The notes below the pieces were generated by a model that worked only from the letters and a program-made list of their open reading frames with translations, was not told the origin of the DNA and did no database searches. A program made the translations under genes and the position numbers. Source: Acanthosoma haemorrhoidale (Eukaryota > Arthropoda > Insecta > Hemiptera > Acanthosomatidae). From it: DNA of 64,000 nt. The DNA lies in contig OV884009.1 of the NCBI GenBank assembly GCA_930367205.1, positions 93,145,189 through 93,209,188 of the forward strand. The letters run 5' to 3'. Below, piece by piece: positions 1-11,975 of this stretch (positions within the stretch are counted from its first letter, which is position 1; every line of letters starts with the position of its first letter).

Positions 1-745
1 GTTTGTATGGGTTTTCGTTTTTACATGTTGTTTGTCTTTGAACGTAGGGTTCTTTTCCTATAGCAGGTTCTTCTCTAATTTCGTTTAGTTTCTTAGTCCT
101 TTCTTCTTTTTTTATGTATGTTAACCTTTATTTGTTCTTTGATTATTTTTAATATCTCGCTTGTTTGAGTGGCTTCATGTCTTGGTTTTAAAAAGTTATT
201 TCATTTGGTGTTAATTTTAGTGTTTGATTAATTGTATTGTTGAAAGCGATTACCGCATTGCTCAGTCTTAGCGTCTGTTCGTCCTTCGGGTTAAATTACT
301 TAGTATTTGAATTAGCGTGGAGTGTGCTCTGTTTACAATGGAGTCTGCATTACAAGCTCTGACAGTCTGTGCGTAAAGTCCTCTTTGAGAAAGTGTCGGT
401 CATTGTCACTAATAGTTTTAGTTCGTGGAGTATTGTGTCCATCATAAGTTCTTCGAATGGTTCGTCCGGTGTGTTAGTGATAAAATATTTGGCTTTTATT
501 GGTTTCCTGTCATGGTTTGTTTTTGACATGTGGGGCACGAGTAATGTCATTTGTTATAATGGCTTTAATTCGGGGGAACTTTAGGCGTTTAAGTTTGTTT
601 TCGGTTTCCAATATTTCTCTACGGCATGTTTCTCCTATATGATAAGTTTCTATTAGTGCATTCTGTTGGTCTTTTTTAGTCATGTCTTGGCAATGTTTGT
701 TATTGGTTCAATCGCTTCAATCTCTAGGTAATATATTGTTCCAAT
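1..745 (-). pseudogene. Errantivirus (gypsy-group) integrase fragment, decayed
   Basis: Read on the minus strand, broken frames give the parts of a retroviral-type integrase in order. Around 560-700 is a zinc-binding segment containing HIGETCRREILETENKLKR. Around 350-550 is the core start, with the first catalytic Asp in MTDTFSKR. Around 150-240 is the C-terminal block TLKLTPNEITF. The same three blocks occur in the integrase of the provirus at 41551-48688 (GKTCHRGILET, TIDTFSKR, LKLTPNEITF), so both belong to one family. Several stops and frame changes show it is dead. The element runs off the left edge, and no LTR is visible here. It integrated proviral DNA in its intact ancestor. The family assignment is fairly sure; the exact right border is not. 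Confidence 0.65.
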
Positions 746-2254
746 ATGGATTTTAAACACGTATGAATGTCTCAAAAGACTTTGGTTTTTATGAATCTTA
801 CATTTTAAGTAATGGAATACTAATAATGTAAAATGGGAGATCAGTTATGAGAAATCCACCTTTTCCTAGGCTACAGTATAGTAGGTAAAAAAGCTATTTT
901 TTAATATTAATTAAACATTACAGATAGGAGATGTATATCTGAAAATCAAGTGTACGGATTATTAACCGTGAATAGGTACTGGTAAAAGTAAAATTTTTTT
1001 TTTCTCACTTAACACTTCACTGTTCCAATCTAAGGACTCATGCATATCTTACGTCAAGTAGAATTGGTCTACTTGTTACTTTCCAAACCAATATTTTATC
1101 TTTAATTGAAATTTGTACTATAAATAATTATTGATACTTGTTTGTGAATGTTTACTGTTCAAACTACCTACCCCCACTCTGCTCTTACATCCAGTATTAC
1201 CAATTATCACAATTTAGAACTTTTTCTTTTTTTTTAATAAGAAACATTTATTCGCCTGACAGATCATTTAACTTATTATATATAACTTTAATAACTTATA
1301 ACTTAACTAACTTATTATATAATTACTTATAACTTATATAACTTATTATATAATAGAACTTATAACTTATTATATAATTAACAGACATCTAACTTATTTA
1401 CATTTTAACTACCAACTACTAATAACTTCACATTTACAGACCAATCAAAAGTTATAAATGAAACTTCATAATTCGAATAAACTTACAATAAAAATTAAAT
1501 GAACAGGTTTAACCAAAGAGAGAAATCAAATAAATAATTATTGGCTTTAAAAAGTTTATTTAATAGTTACTTATGTTTATATTTCTAAGAAGGACAATGT
1601 GCAGCAACATCAACAAGTATTTTAGTCTAGTACCAAAATAATTTAACACATTGAAATGATCAAAATAAACAACCAGTTTCAAATGGCAGGAGATAGTGTA
1701 GTTATGATCTCACAGAGGCCACAGTCTTGGTATCAAATAACTATATATACAAATAGTTTCTTTACTTAGGCCCAAGGAACCCTTTCTATTGTTAAAATTT
1801 ATTGGGAATTCTGATATAGATTGACATATGTCTGGTGGAATCTAGATGAACCGAATAAGGTAACGCCATGGTTATAGTCGGAGGTGGCTATGGGACTAGG
1901 GCCCTACGCTCTGGTTCATTTTGAATTTTTCACCATCTTATTTGTATCTACAAGTAACTAAACTAAATAAGAAATTTATAACTTTAGCTCAAAATAACTC
2001 TCCTGGCCACCTATACTGTAAGGCAATATTGTGCTCTTCAAACAATTCTGTTTTATGTTGGTTTGATTGATTGTTTTTTCGTATGTTACACACACCGGAC
2101 CTTCTTGTGGGTCTGACCGAAACCTGTGTTGGAGATTTCTACCGACCCAACGTCCAGTAACAGTAGGTTAAACATTTTTATATCTACTAGGTTTAGTGGA
2201 GAAAAAAAACCTCTACAAATCGACGGGAACAATCAATAGCGTAAATAAAAAAAA
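746..2254. other. AT-rich stretch without a recognisable gene
   Basis: No long ORF, splice-flanked coding segment or transposon end was recognised. A low-complexity block of TAACTTATTATA-like units occupies about 1269-1381. Confidence 0.5.
1269..1381. repeat. Low-complexity AT tandem repeat
   Basis: Irregular repeats of a TAACTTATTATATAA-like unit, separated by short variants. It is a simple AT-rich tandem array with no coding potential. Confidence 0.6.
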
Positions 2255-2490
2255 AATACACTCAGGAAATAATAAGTAAGCTCTAAGCGAAATTATCCTT
2301 AGGCCAATAGGAATTTAAAACTAATGACACAAGTGGCTAGTAAGAAGCTCTTTAGCGTTCCACCTCTTAAGTAGTTCCTTATCCTAGCATTTCTAAAATA
2401 ATAACTTTTAAAGCCCTAATTAAGCAAATCCCTTATCCATTTTCCAGACTTTTACCGATAACCGTGTTCCTTCCACGTACCTCTGTTTCA
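2255..2490 (-). pseudogene. Decayed duplicate of CDKL kinase exon 6 and flanking intron
   Basis: The segment at about 2341-2394 matches the start of kinase exon 6 (16659-16805), including the acceptor side; read on the minus strand it gives KRWNAKELL. An in-frame stop replaces the Leu of KCLD, so it cannot encode kinase. Intron sequence also matches on both sides: 2260-2325 corresponds to about 16240-16310, and 2395-2480 to about 16806-16895. Relative to the gene, roughly 430 bp between these blocks is missing, including the 3' part of the exon. Because introns are copied, this is a DNA-level duplication and not a retrocopy. A further matching block lies at 3445-3570. Confidence 0.7.
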
Positions 2491-2524
2491 CCTTACGACT
2501 GCACTAGGATCTCACTGTCTAGAC

Positions 2525-2590
2525 CAGTGGTAGTCAACCTGGTTCCTACCGCCAGTGGGCTAGTGAGTGGTCGTTCCAGCTTTCATGGTA
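2525..2590 (+). mobile_element. Possible hAT-type transposon terminus
   Basis: The sequence CAGTGGTAGTCAACCTGG at 2525, followed by a CCTACCGCC-like stretch, resembles the terminal repeats of non-autonomous hAT elements. It sits where the duplicated kinase intron sequence is interrupted (between 2490 and 3445), as an insertion would. I could not find the matching inverted end, so the element may be truncated. Confidence 0.3.
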
Positions 2591-3444
2591 CAACATAATA
2601 ATAAAAATTGCCAAGAAGAACTGATAGATATTAGATATTATGAAGAATGTAAACATAACTACGATAATAGTGGATATGAAAACCTATGACAAAATAAAAA
2701 AATGCCTTATATCTAAATATGTGGAAAATGATATTCACTTTATTGATACCTAAAACTTAAAAAAAAAATAAAATTAAAAACCTTTAACACAAACAAACCC
2801 AGCAACATAAATTTATCCCTAAAAAGTGGCAAACAAATAAAAAGAATTAAAAATTGCTGTCAAAAACAATCAACATAAATTTATCTCTAAAAAGGGATAG
2901 AAAAAAAAAAACTAAAAGTCAAACAAATTAATATAAAAATCCACTATAATAAATAATAGGAGATAAACCCTCACAGAAATACAGGATAAAAATAAGGATT
3001 TCAAACCTTTGGTACAAAACCAGCAACATAAATTATTCCCTAAAATGAGATAACATAAACTGTAACAAAATACAATTTGAAACCTCTGGTAGTGCTATAC
3101 GCTCCAAAAGCTTACGTGACTATAAAATAAAGCAAGATGAAATCCCTCCAATAGAAATGTACGCATACAATATGAGTTCTGCTGAGCACAGGAGAAACTA
3201 AGTAGGCTGAATAAACAAAAAGGAAAAAAAAAGGGTTCTTACCTTATATAACTGCAAACTGCATATGCGTGTAATACGGATTGTAACTCTGAAAGGAAAA
3301 GGGTTTGAGGATAATTTAGAATTAAAAGGATTCCTTACTTAATGTTTATGTTACCCATCGATCTTCACCTCTAGCGTTCTCCCAACGTAGAGTTGGGTCT
3401 GACCACGACACTGTAAAAAAACAAAACTATGAGAACTACGGTCT

Positions 3445-3570
3445 AAGTTAACGTTCGTGAGAATTAACACTAAAAAAAGAAAGAGAAAGAGGTGATAGAA
3501 ATGATGAGATAAAACGTTAGTACAACCTGCTTAATCCTATACACATACAATCGGGATGTTTACATTACAA
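3445..3570. repeat. Second block of the CDKL intron duplication
   Basis: Diverged similarity to 17033-17168: both start with AAGTTAACG, continue through an A/G-rich run ending AAAGAGGT, and both contain TCGGGATGTTTACAT. It lies in the same order and orientation as the exon 6 copy at 2255-2490. The duplicated tract was therefore at least 900 bp in the gene and was later split by an insertion of about 950 bp. Confidence 0.5.
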
Positions 3571-6500
3571 CAGACACAGCCATTAAGTTGTGCAAGGTTC
3601 GGAGCAGACTGGCGATTTCCGCCAAATGTAGGTAAAAACGCTGGAGACACGCTCTGGCGTCACATTTATCCACCTCCCTAGCGGTGGCGGGAAATTTAAT
3701 TACAATTTTATTAGTTACTGCCCCCTAAACAATTAAAAATTCCAATAGCCTACGAAATTCCAAGGAAGTTTAGAAACAGAATATATAATAATTGCAAGTA
3801 TTCTGCTAATAATAATGAGCAGTAATAAATATTACAGAAATGACAGGAACCAATGATTCACACCACACCAAAACAGAGATAGCTTTTAGGGACAAGGTGG
3901 TGAAGTGGTGAATGTAATTGATTGGCAACAGAGGCAGTACACGATAACTTAAATTATGCATCTAGAGGAATTCTATTCAACTAAATAAGGAAGGCAAGGA
4001 AAAAAAAAAATGTCATTCTGCAGGAATACATGCTGTGGATAAGTTCTCCTATATGATAGCAGGATATAAAATTGTCGTTAGCACATGCTATGAAGGGATA
4101 ACTTTTCTACACATTCAAAAACCCTCCAAACCGTTTTATTATTAGTTGTTTACACTTCAAATATTGAATATCAATGCACAATAGAAAACAATAAAATAAC
4201 GGATTATTTAAGTAGAAACCCAAAAGAAGACCCTAAACAGCTGGTAGTATATTTTTCCATAACAGAATTAAATGAATGAGAGTCTTTTAATAATATAAAT
4301 GAACACCAACAAAATGACAGTATTATTTAGGAACAATTCATAAAAGACAAAACCAAGTTCAAATTAATAGATACACAAAACGTTAAAAAATAGATTTTAT
4401 ATACATCCCACTTTAAATGAGATAAGTACATTAATTCACTTGGTACATGATAATTCAGTCTCTCAGGTGTCTCCTTGTGTTTATAAATAATAAAAGAAAG
4501 GTTTTATTTCCCGAATTTGTGAAAACTACTCTCAAATATACTGAAAAATTGTAAATATAATAAATATGTGCCAAAATCAATAGCACCTTTATAGTGAAGC
4601 AGTTATAAATAACTATAAGTTTGGTTAGCTGATATAAATAACAGTGTGTTACGAAACCTGGCATGTGTTCAGAAGGTTTCAGTTTGTTTGAGTGTATACA
4701 TTCTGTTTGTAATATCTATGTCTCATTGTGTAAATAAATTGTGTCGCGTTATTCAATTACATATAAAAATGTGTCTCATTATTCAGCCCTTGTCACAACA
4801 ACCTTATCAAGCAACTACAATTAAGGAACAATTATATCTAATATAAACAGAGGTTTTGGACCATTTGTTAAAGAATGAAGAAATAGTTACCTTTTTTTAT
4901 AATCATTGAAGTTTACCAACTATGTAAATATAACTGTCCTGAACATTATATGCATTTACTTGCATGAATATACTATGGATGTCCTGATTTCATTGCCTAT
5001 ATCATTTCATAATTTTTTAGTATTTATTTCTATTTTTCAAAATTTATTTGGATTGCTAGAAGCATTTGGTTGTTACTAAGAGTCCTGCGATTTTCCTCAT
5101 TATTATTACTTAATGAAACCATGTGTACAATGAAATGAAATGAAACATGGACATGGCATTAAATATGACACAATGAAACCCACACCAACCTGGAATTGTT
5201 TGCTTATTATAGGCGTGAACCTGCAATTTTTTTTTTATTACAATTTGTTTTCATTTCAATTTATGCTTTTAAAATTCTTACATCATAGTTCCCATTGTAC
5301 TTGATTTACGTGTTTCATCCACTCCATCTAAGCCTTCATAAACAAACGTTAAAATAATTTGGGCATCATAAAACTTTTGTATAACTCATATGCATAATCA
5401 ATACTATTCTTTAATGTAATAATAAGTCCATATGTTATGCACCATTATGCTAAGATTTTACTTTAGGAGTCAAAGGATATTTATAAAAAGTTATAATGAA
5501 TAATAATCTATTTTATAAGTTTCATTTAACATGATCTCGGGATATCATATGGATCTAGTGCATAATTTTGTCTTTTTAAAATGTTTCATATAACCATAAT
5601 TGGCTAGAGAAATTTATATATAATTAAATGAAGACAGACTTTTATTAATTTTACTGGGATTTTATCTGGTTTAATATCTAATACACAAAACTAATTCATA
5701 AATGCTTCCAATTCCTTACCAGTAACCATGACCAGAATGGTAACATCAACCAAATTTTATGTTCAGAATGGAATATAAATTTCAGCAATATGTCTAGAAT
5801 ACAATTTGGAAAATCTTATATAACAAATATTGTATCAATATGAACAATACAGTTATTGATGTGAATTAGAAAAGACAACATAATGTGAATAGATATCCCC
5901 AATACCTCGTGTTCCATAACAACTTGGTACTAACATAAGACAACTCCTTGATTTTAGTATGCTTAGATCACAACATACTAAGAATTTGCTACAGTTAAAT
6001 TCAATATATCTGCTGCTTCAACTTGCCAGCAGAACCTTATATCCCCGATGGCGATATAGGCTGATGAAGAAAACACAGTGAATATGGTATTGCTAATATG
6101 ACTTTGTTCAATAAATATCACCATTGGTCTAAATAGTAATGTAACTTTCTCCAGTCAGTTGTAATAATTATTAAACTGTTAACTGAAAAAAAAATTGTTA
6201 AACTGCTTTTAGTAAATATAAAGTCCATAGGATCCACCTATAAGAAACCAAAAGAAAAAAAAACAAACAAAAACAATATGCCAGATTTATGCATACATGT
6301 AAGACATTAGACAAAAAACAATAAAATTATTTTATAGTACTATAAAATTAAAATAATTTTTATTTTAAATTATGAATTTACTTTAAGTTACATTCTGTAT
6401 AATTTGAAAATGTCTTCATAAAATTCGCTGGTATAAAATCATTTCTGGTCTGTTAGATTCTTTTGATGTGCTTATAAGAAACATTTTCTGCCAAAATTAA

Positions 6501-6994
6501 TTCCATACTTAAATTTCTTTTTATCAAACCATTGTATAAGTTTGAAATTGATTAGAATTATACAGTTTATGATAATATTTGCAAGCTATAATATTTTACC
6601 AGTGCATCTATTACGGAACAAATTGTTCTTTTTAAAAACGTTTCTTTAAATGGACTACAATATTAATACTAATATTTTTTGTCATTATAATGATATTCTG
6701 TATCATTTTTGTGATAGTAATTCTAGCTCTGTTATATCTAGTAAATGAACTAGAGCCAGATCATCTTTTGAAAGCAGAGATTGTATAAGAGTTTTTGAGA
6801 GAAAGAAGAACTTCAAGCTAAGGACAAAGACATTATTAAAAGATCTTCATTGAAAGTATATTTAAAATGGGAGACAATAACAATGAAAAATACCTAATTG
6901 GGAGAGTTACGCTAATTTATTACAAAATCAAGTTAATTTTTATAAAGGAGTATAAAAAGCAAAATTTGTCAGAAAGATGACCGATCATCTATAA
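3571..6994. other. AT-rich intergenic stretch
   Basis: No coding segment, splice-flanked exon, transposon end or RNA gene was recognised. Short ORFs here have biased, low-complexity translations and look random. Confidence 0.5.
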
Positions 6995-7258
6995 CTTTGT
7001 CTAGATGATATAAGAGGTACAAGTGGCACTAATAAATTAAGTGTCCTTAATGGCATCCCTGTAGAGCTCCTACCTTATCCCATTAAATTGGTAGATGGAA
7101 AAAAAGTACTTCTGATATCGTCTGACCCAGTAGCTGTTCTTTCCGATGTTTTGGTAGATAACTTAAAAAGAGCAATCACCTATGCTTATACAAGAAAAAA
7201 TGTGAATATTTATGTGGCACAGGTGGAAATTAATGACAATACAGGAATTAAAATCTAG
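6995..7258 (+). pseudogene. Unidentified coding-like ORF remnant, 87 codons, no start
   Basis: An open frame of 87 codons runs from just after a TAA to a TAG at 7256-7258. It has no usable ATG. The translation looks like a real folded protein, with balanced composition and alternating hydrophobics, for example IPVELLPYPIKLVDGKKVLL and later DNLKRAITYAYTRKNV. Upstream (6700-6990), protein-like pieces appear in shifting frames with stops, as expected for a decayed longer gene. I do not recognise the family. A transposon or integrated-virus protein and a host pseudogene are all possible. It might also be an exon, but no convincing acceptor precedes it. Confidence 0.35.
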
Positions 7259-8046
7259 TGGACAATATAATTTTATTGAGATTTCAACAAATTTGTCACA
7301 GAAAAAAATGTGTTTATTTTGAAAAATATCTATAATGAAAAATAATGTTCTTAAGTACACAAAGGCACTGACGTTTTCTAAACACTAATGATAAATATAT
7401 ATAGTTCTATAACATAAAAATAATACATTATATCTGATTTTTATTCCCAAATATTAATGAAATTGAGAGATTTTATGCTCATTTCCTTCAATAATTTTAT
7501 ATTATTTACACTTATTTTTACAAGCTCGTACATTTAGGTAGTGTTACACTTTTAAATAATCACTTAACAATATAATAACCACATGAAATTTTTATTTACA
7601 AAACAGTATTAATTATATAAATCTAAAATTAAGTTGTCTTTTGATTATATTCTTAACAATTAATGGGATCTGAAGTGGCCGCTAAAAATCCATGTGATAA
7701 AAGAAATCAAATTTGAATCCGTAAAGTAATAACAATTAGTGCTGCTTTATTTGTTTTTCAAAAATAATGGATATAAAAATAAACTTTCCCAAAATAATTT
7801 TAGTAAACAATTCACAGTGGGTACTTATGAATAACATACTATAACATAGAACAAATATTAATTGTTAATAAATTAATAGAATTAGGTTTGAAGCATAGTT
7901 ACAGCTTGCACATTTAACTTGCAGGAGTCTAGAAAGTACTAACTCATAATGTAGTTTATTAATAATACGAAATATATTTGAAATAAAAATCAAACAATGG
8001 CGTAAAAGTTACACAAGGAAGTCATTGCATATTTGCTTTCAAATAC
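7259..8046. other. AT-rich stretch, nothing recognised
   Basis: No coding signal or repeat structure was recognised between the decayed ORF and the possible exon at 8047-8172. Confidence 0.45.
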
Positions 8047-8172
8047 CTTTGGGGATCCCTGGCCAACTAAGGAAATGGTAGATGGTGGTGTGTGAATAAA
8101 TTCATGTATTAAAGTTCCATGTCCCCGTTGTGGTGTATATAGCACGAACTTATTCTTGATCATTTTTAACAT
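8047..8172 (-). CDS. Possible first exon of an unidentified gene
   Basis: An ORF begins at ATG 8170-8172 (or the nearby second Met, 9 nt on) and runs 42 codons to a donor-like AAAG|gtattt at 8047/8046, leaving phase 0. The peptide is non-random in look, with KFVLYTPQRGHGTLIHEFIH, then TPPSTISLVGQGSPK. No family was recognised and no downstream exon was found in the 8 kb that follows on the minus strand, so it may be an orphan or a relic. If the donor is unused, the frame continues in AT-rich sequence to 7990. Confidence 0.3.
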
Positions 8173-10399
8173 AATTAATAAATTAATGTTTTTTACTTAT
8201 TCCAATATCTGAAATAAATAAATTGTAACCACCCTAACATTATAAATGATATAATACTAAATTATGGTCAACACCAATAGTTTTGAATTAATTTGAAACT
8301 AAATAAAATAAAATAAGGTTCAAAAGGAAAAAAAAAATAGGGTAAATAATTTAAAAAAAAAATAGCGATGTGAAATAGATTAGCAGCTGAAGTAGTAATA
8401 TTTTAGGTATAATTCCTAGCATTGGAAATAAACCAATTACGGATAATTATTTTAATATCATCCAACATATGAAAATTATTAGAAAAATATGTAATTTAAT
8501 GCACTCATTTACTCATACTAACTGGGTATTGCCCTAGTAAAATCAAAAACAGCACACAGCGAATAATTAAGTTATTGTTACTATGAGAGTAAATAGCTGC
8601 ACATGCTTCTTAAATGTAAATAAAAATTTACTTGGATTTGGTGATGAAAGTTAGTCATGTTCATTAGTACCACAATAAATTCCCTCCTGTTAATCCAATG
8701 TTAGATCCCAATGACAGAATGACAGATTTCATTTTCATATAAGAATTCAGGACCATTTATTTTGCCAATATTGAAAAAGAGCTGTATTATTGGCTAAATT
8801 AATTGGTATTGTAATATGATTTAAGAACCGAATGATGTGCAGAAAAACCGATGAAAACTGTTTCTTATGAATATACTTATAAATGTTTTATATATGAATT
8901 GAATTTTTGGTTTCATGTGTAGCCACATGGTCAGGTTATAGATTTCATTAGGTTATTGACATATATCATAAATCATAAGCTAAAGTTGATTGTGTTCATG
9001 AGTATGTACTAATGAATCTAGATTGTGTTGTTATAAACATAAATTAGATTGGACTAGGAAGTAGCTGCATTACAATCATCAATTGAGCTGTAAGCTAAAT
9101 AGGGCTGATCATTATAATTTTATTATTGATTAATAATGTACAAATGACACTTCAAGGAATAATAAGCTCAAGCAATTATGTTATTAACTTAATAATAAAT
9201 TATTTGGACAGAAGAAGCCAAATTAATTCATGCCTTTTTGCCAGGATTTTTTTTGTTTAAAATTTGTCTAATCAACCCCTTTGTAATAAAATACAAGAAA
9301 CTGTAGAAGTACCTCCCGGAATTCAAATAAAACTAATTGTCATACAATACAACGTTCTTCTTACATCAAAATATGCTAAAATTAAAAATAAAAAACGAAT
9401 CACCGGGTTGTCTGGAGTTTTAGCTCTCCAATATGCCTGTCGTTTTAATTCAACATCAATCGTTCTTTAAGATAAACTTTATAAAATATGACAACAGGGC
9501 ATCGTAAGTTGACTCTCATTTGAAAATTTAACTTAGATTAGCACCAACAGTGGTGTATCTCAACATTGAGCAATCGGTGAATAAAAAATATGTCATACAT
9601 TTTTTTTATTCGTTTGTTCTATTGTTGTCTTTACTTCAACAATATTTGTCCTGTATAAATTCTTCCATAAGTTCTCGTCTGTCTTAGTTTTTCTGATAGT
9701 TATATGTGGAGCATATCTACATGCTATTCGCAAAACTATCCATGATCATAACATTGACATTCAAGATCCTACACTCACTTTTTATCAGTTTTCTAAGCTT
9801 CATCCTAAGCTTAAAAATTCATCAGTTAAAATCGATTAGCACATATCATAAATAAACCAAATTGAAATTAACCTTCTCTTGCCTATGTGATTTTAGCATA
9901 TGATGATTCAGTGGAATATTAATATTTTTTTGTACATGTCGAAAACTTTCACCTAATGAATATAATCCTCTGCCTACAATATACCAACTTTTCTGGAAAA
10001 ACGTGAAGGGGAATTAAAAAAACACTCTAGATTTACAAGGATCAGATTAACCCTGTTTGGAGGTGTTGGGGCTGCTGTCTGAAATGAATACTATAGTTGA
10101 CAAATACTTTCTTCCAACTTAAGAGAGATTTTTGCTGTTGCAGCGCCATTTCCAAGGACATTTAATTTTTCATTTGAATGTCCCTTATTCGTTAACCTAT
10201 GTTGAATTAGCTCATTAAATTCTACAGAAAACAATTCATCAACAGTTTTATCGGTAGCGTAATCCTTTCTAGTCCAGTCACTGGGTACTTTTACCATGCA
10301 AAAGGTCAGGTAGAAGATTTTATTTTGTAGATATTGGAGAGTATTTACGATTTTAGAGGGAGAGAACCAGTGATTACAAATAATACAAGAAATATTTGG
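8173..10399. other. AT-rich stretch with one orphan minus-strand ORF
   Basis: Mostly featureless. A 68-codon minus-strand ORF at 10091-10297 (starts MVKVPSDWTRKDYATDKT) has a protein-like composition but no recognised family, and it abuts a Jockey fragment on the same strand, so it may be transposon-derived. Confidence 0.35.
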
Positions 10400-10870
10400 T
10401 AAAAAATGGGAACAATTTTTTTGCTTTGTTTGTTTTCCTGTTGATATTTTTTGTGAAGGTTAGGGATCCGTCTTGTTTGAAGCCAAGATATCGAACTGAT
10501 TTTGACCACGGGATGTGTACAGGAGTTTATGGAAAGATGGCGAATGAAATGTGGCCTGCGCTTTGTGAAAATTATGGCTTCTGACTTGTACAGGTTGGTT
10601 AGTAATTTCCAGTTTTGGCAACGTATGTTAATGTTTTGAGTGTTGCAGCCGGTTTACTATTGCGTTGATGTGGTGTGGCGATGTATTATATATAAAGCTG
10701 TCCCATCAGCATATTATTACTTTTGGGTGGGTTGGGAAATCGTGAACAAACATTAAATAAGGTTGGTGATAGGATTCTTGTGGAAGGCCGGGGGTGTAAG
10801 AGGTGGATTTGCGATTTTATGTGATATTTATTACGACTGAATGAATATGAACAGCTAAATTTAATGATTG
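10400..10870 (-). pseudogene. Jockey-type LINE reverse transcriptase fragment
   Basis: Minus-strand pieces in shifting frames reproduce the middle of a Jockey-clade reverse transcriptase. About 10740-10810 gives the LPQ...SPTLFN block (fingers-palm, motif B region), followed by a degraded YADD-like site (about 10690-10710). About 10530-10600 gives KSEAIIFTKRRP, and about 10460-10500 gives VRYLGFKQDGSLTFTKNI, which matches the palm-thumb junction (typically YLGV.LD..LTF). Frameshifts separate these parts. The enzyme would have copied its own RNA into DNA at the target site; this copy is dead and lacks both ends. Confidence 0.6.
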
Positions 10871-11289
10871 TTTTTTTAAACGTACTTCGCAAGTGTGAAG
10901 AATAATTTTTATCTTATTTTTGTTAATTATAAGATAGTTCTTAACTCTTATGGTGGTAATGAGAAATTAGGGGAAAACTAAATTATATTGAAGTATAGAT
11001 TATCCATAATTTTGTTCACATATACTTTAATGTATTCATTTATTTATTCAGCTGTATATGTTCACCATCTATTGTTTATAGCTTATTTCTACAGATAGAT
11101 AATTTTTAATTTACTCGGTCACATAGACCTTTAGCCAATGTTTTTCTTTTTCATAGGCACTTAGGAATGCCTATTTTGCGAAGCAGGCAAGTGAATAATT
11201 ATAAAACAGAGAAGCAAAGTACCGATTACACGATTGCGAACATTTAAAATTGAAGTGCCTTTATTTGAAGATCCCATAATTTTTTTATT

Positions 11290-11975
11290 CAACTTATCCA
11301 CATGAACTATTATGGAACTTAACAGGCTTACGCATTTATTGACTTCCCCCAATCTATCACTGCGTCTGAAACTATTGATTTACAAGAGTATACTCAGGCC
11401 TACACTGCTATATACAGTATGTAGGTGCACCGCTTTTTCGTTATCTGACGTATACGACAGCTCGGCGACTCCAACAATTTCAAAACGGTATACTGATGAA
11501 AGTGGTCAGAAATACTTCATTCGAGCAGTGGAGCAACAGTGAGCTTTATGAGTTCTTTGATTTGCCTACTGTGGATGAATTCATCCAACGTAGACATATC
11601 AAATTTTTCGACTCCCTACAGTACTTGACAAACCCGGTGTTTAACACGATAACCCCCGCTCCGTGCCCCTATCGATGGCAGGACGCTGTCGAGGCAAGAA
11701 CGCTTTAGTCTTAGGTTCTAGTTTTAGGTTCAGTTTTTAGTTTTTTCCCAAATTGTAAACTGAAGGTGAACCCCATCACCTAGTATTGTATATATGTTGA
11801 CTTTTTAACTTCAATCTGATATTGTATTATATTTATGCCCTCCTTCGAATGTATCTGCGTATGCAGCACGAGGAGAAAATTGAAAATAGAAATTTTTGTT
11901 CATTGTAAAACTTATAAATCAATAAAGGAGGTAATAATAACACGACGAAATAAAAAAAAACAAAAAAAAAAACAA
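11290..11975 (+). pseudogene. Jockey-type LINE C-terminus and 3' UTR
   Basis: The plus strand starts with a reverse-transcriptase C-terminal block, LNRLTHLLTSPNLSLRLKLLIYKS (split here only by my quoting: LNRLTHLLTSP, then LSLRLKLLIYKS), then shifts frame. It continues through NTSFEQWSNSELYEFFDLPT and RHIKFFDSLQYL to a stop at 11706-11708. The order thumb, linker, R-H-x-K-F-x-D and short tail is typical of Jockey ORF2 ends. About 210 bp of UTR follow, with an AATAAA at about 11920, and the copy ends in an A-rich tail near 11950-11975. It is 5'-truncated, as LINE insertions usually are, and is oriented opposite to the fragment at 10400-10870. Confidence 0.55.
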
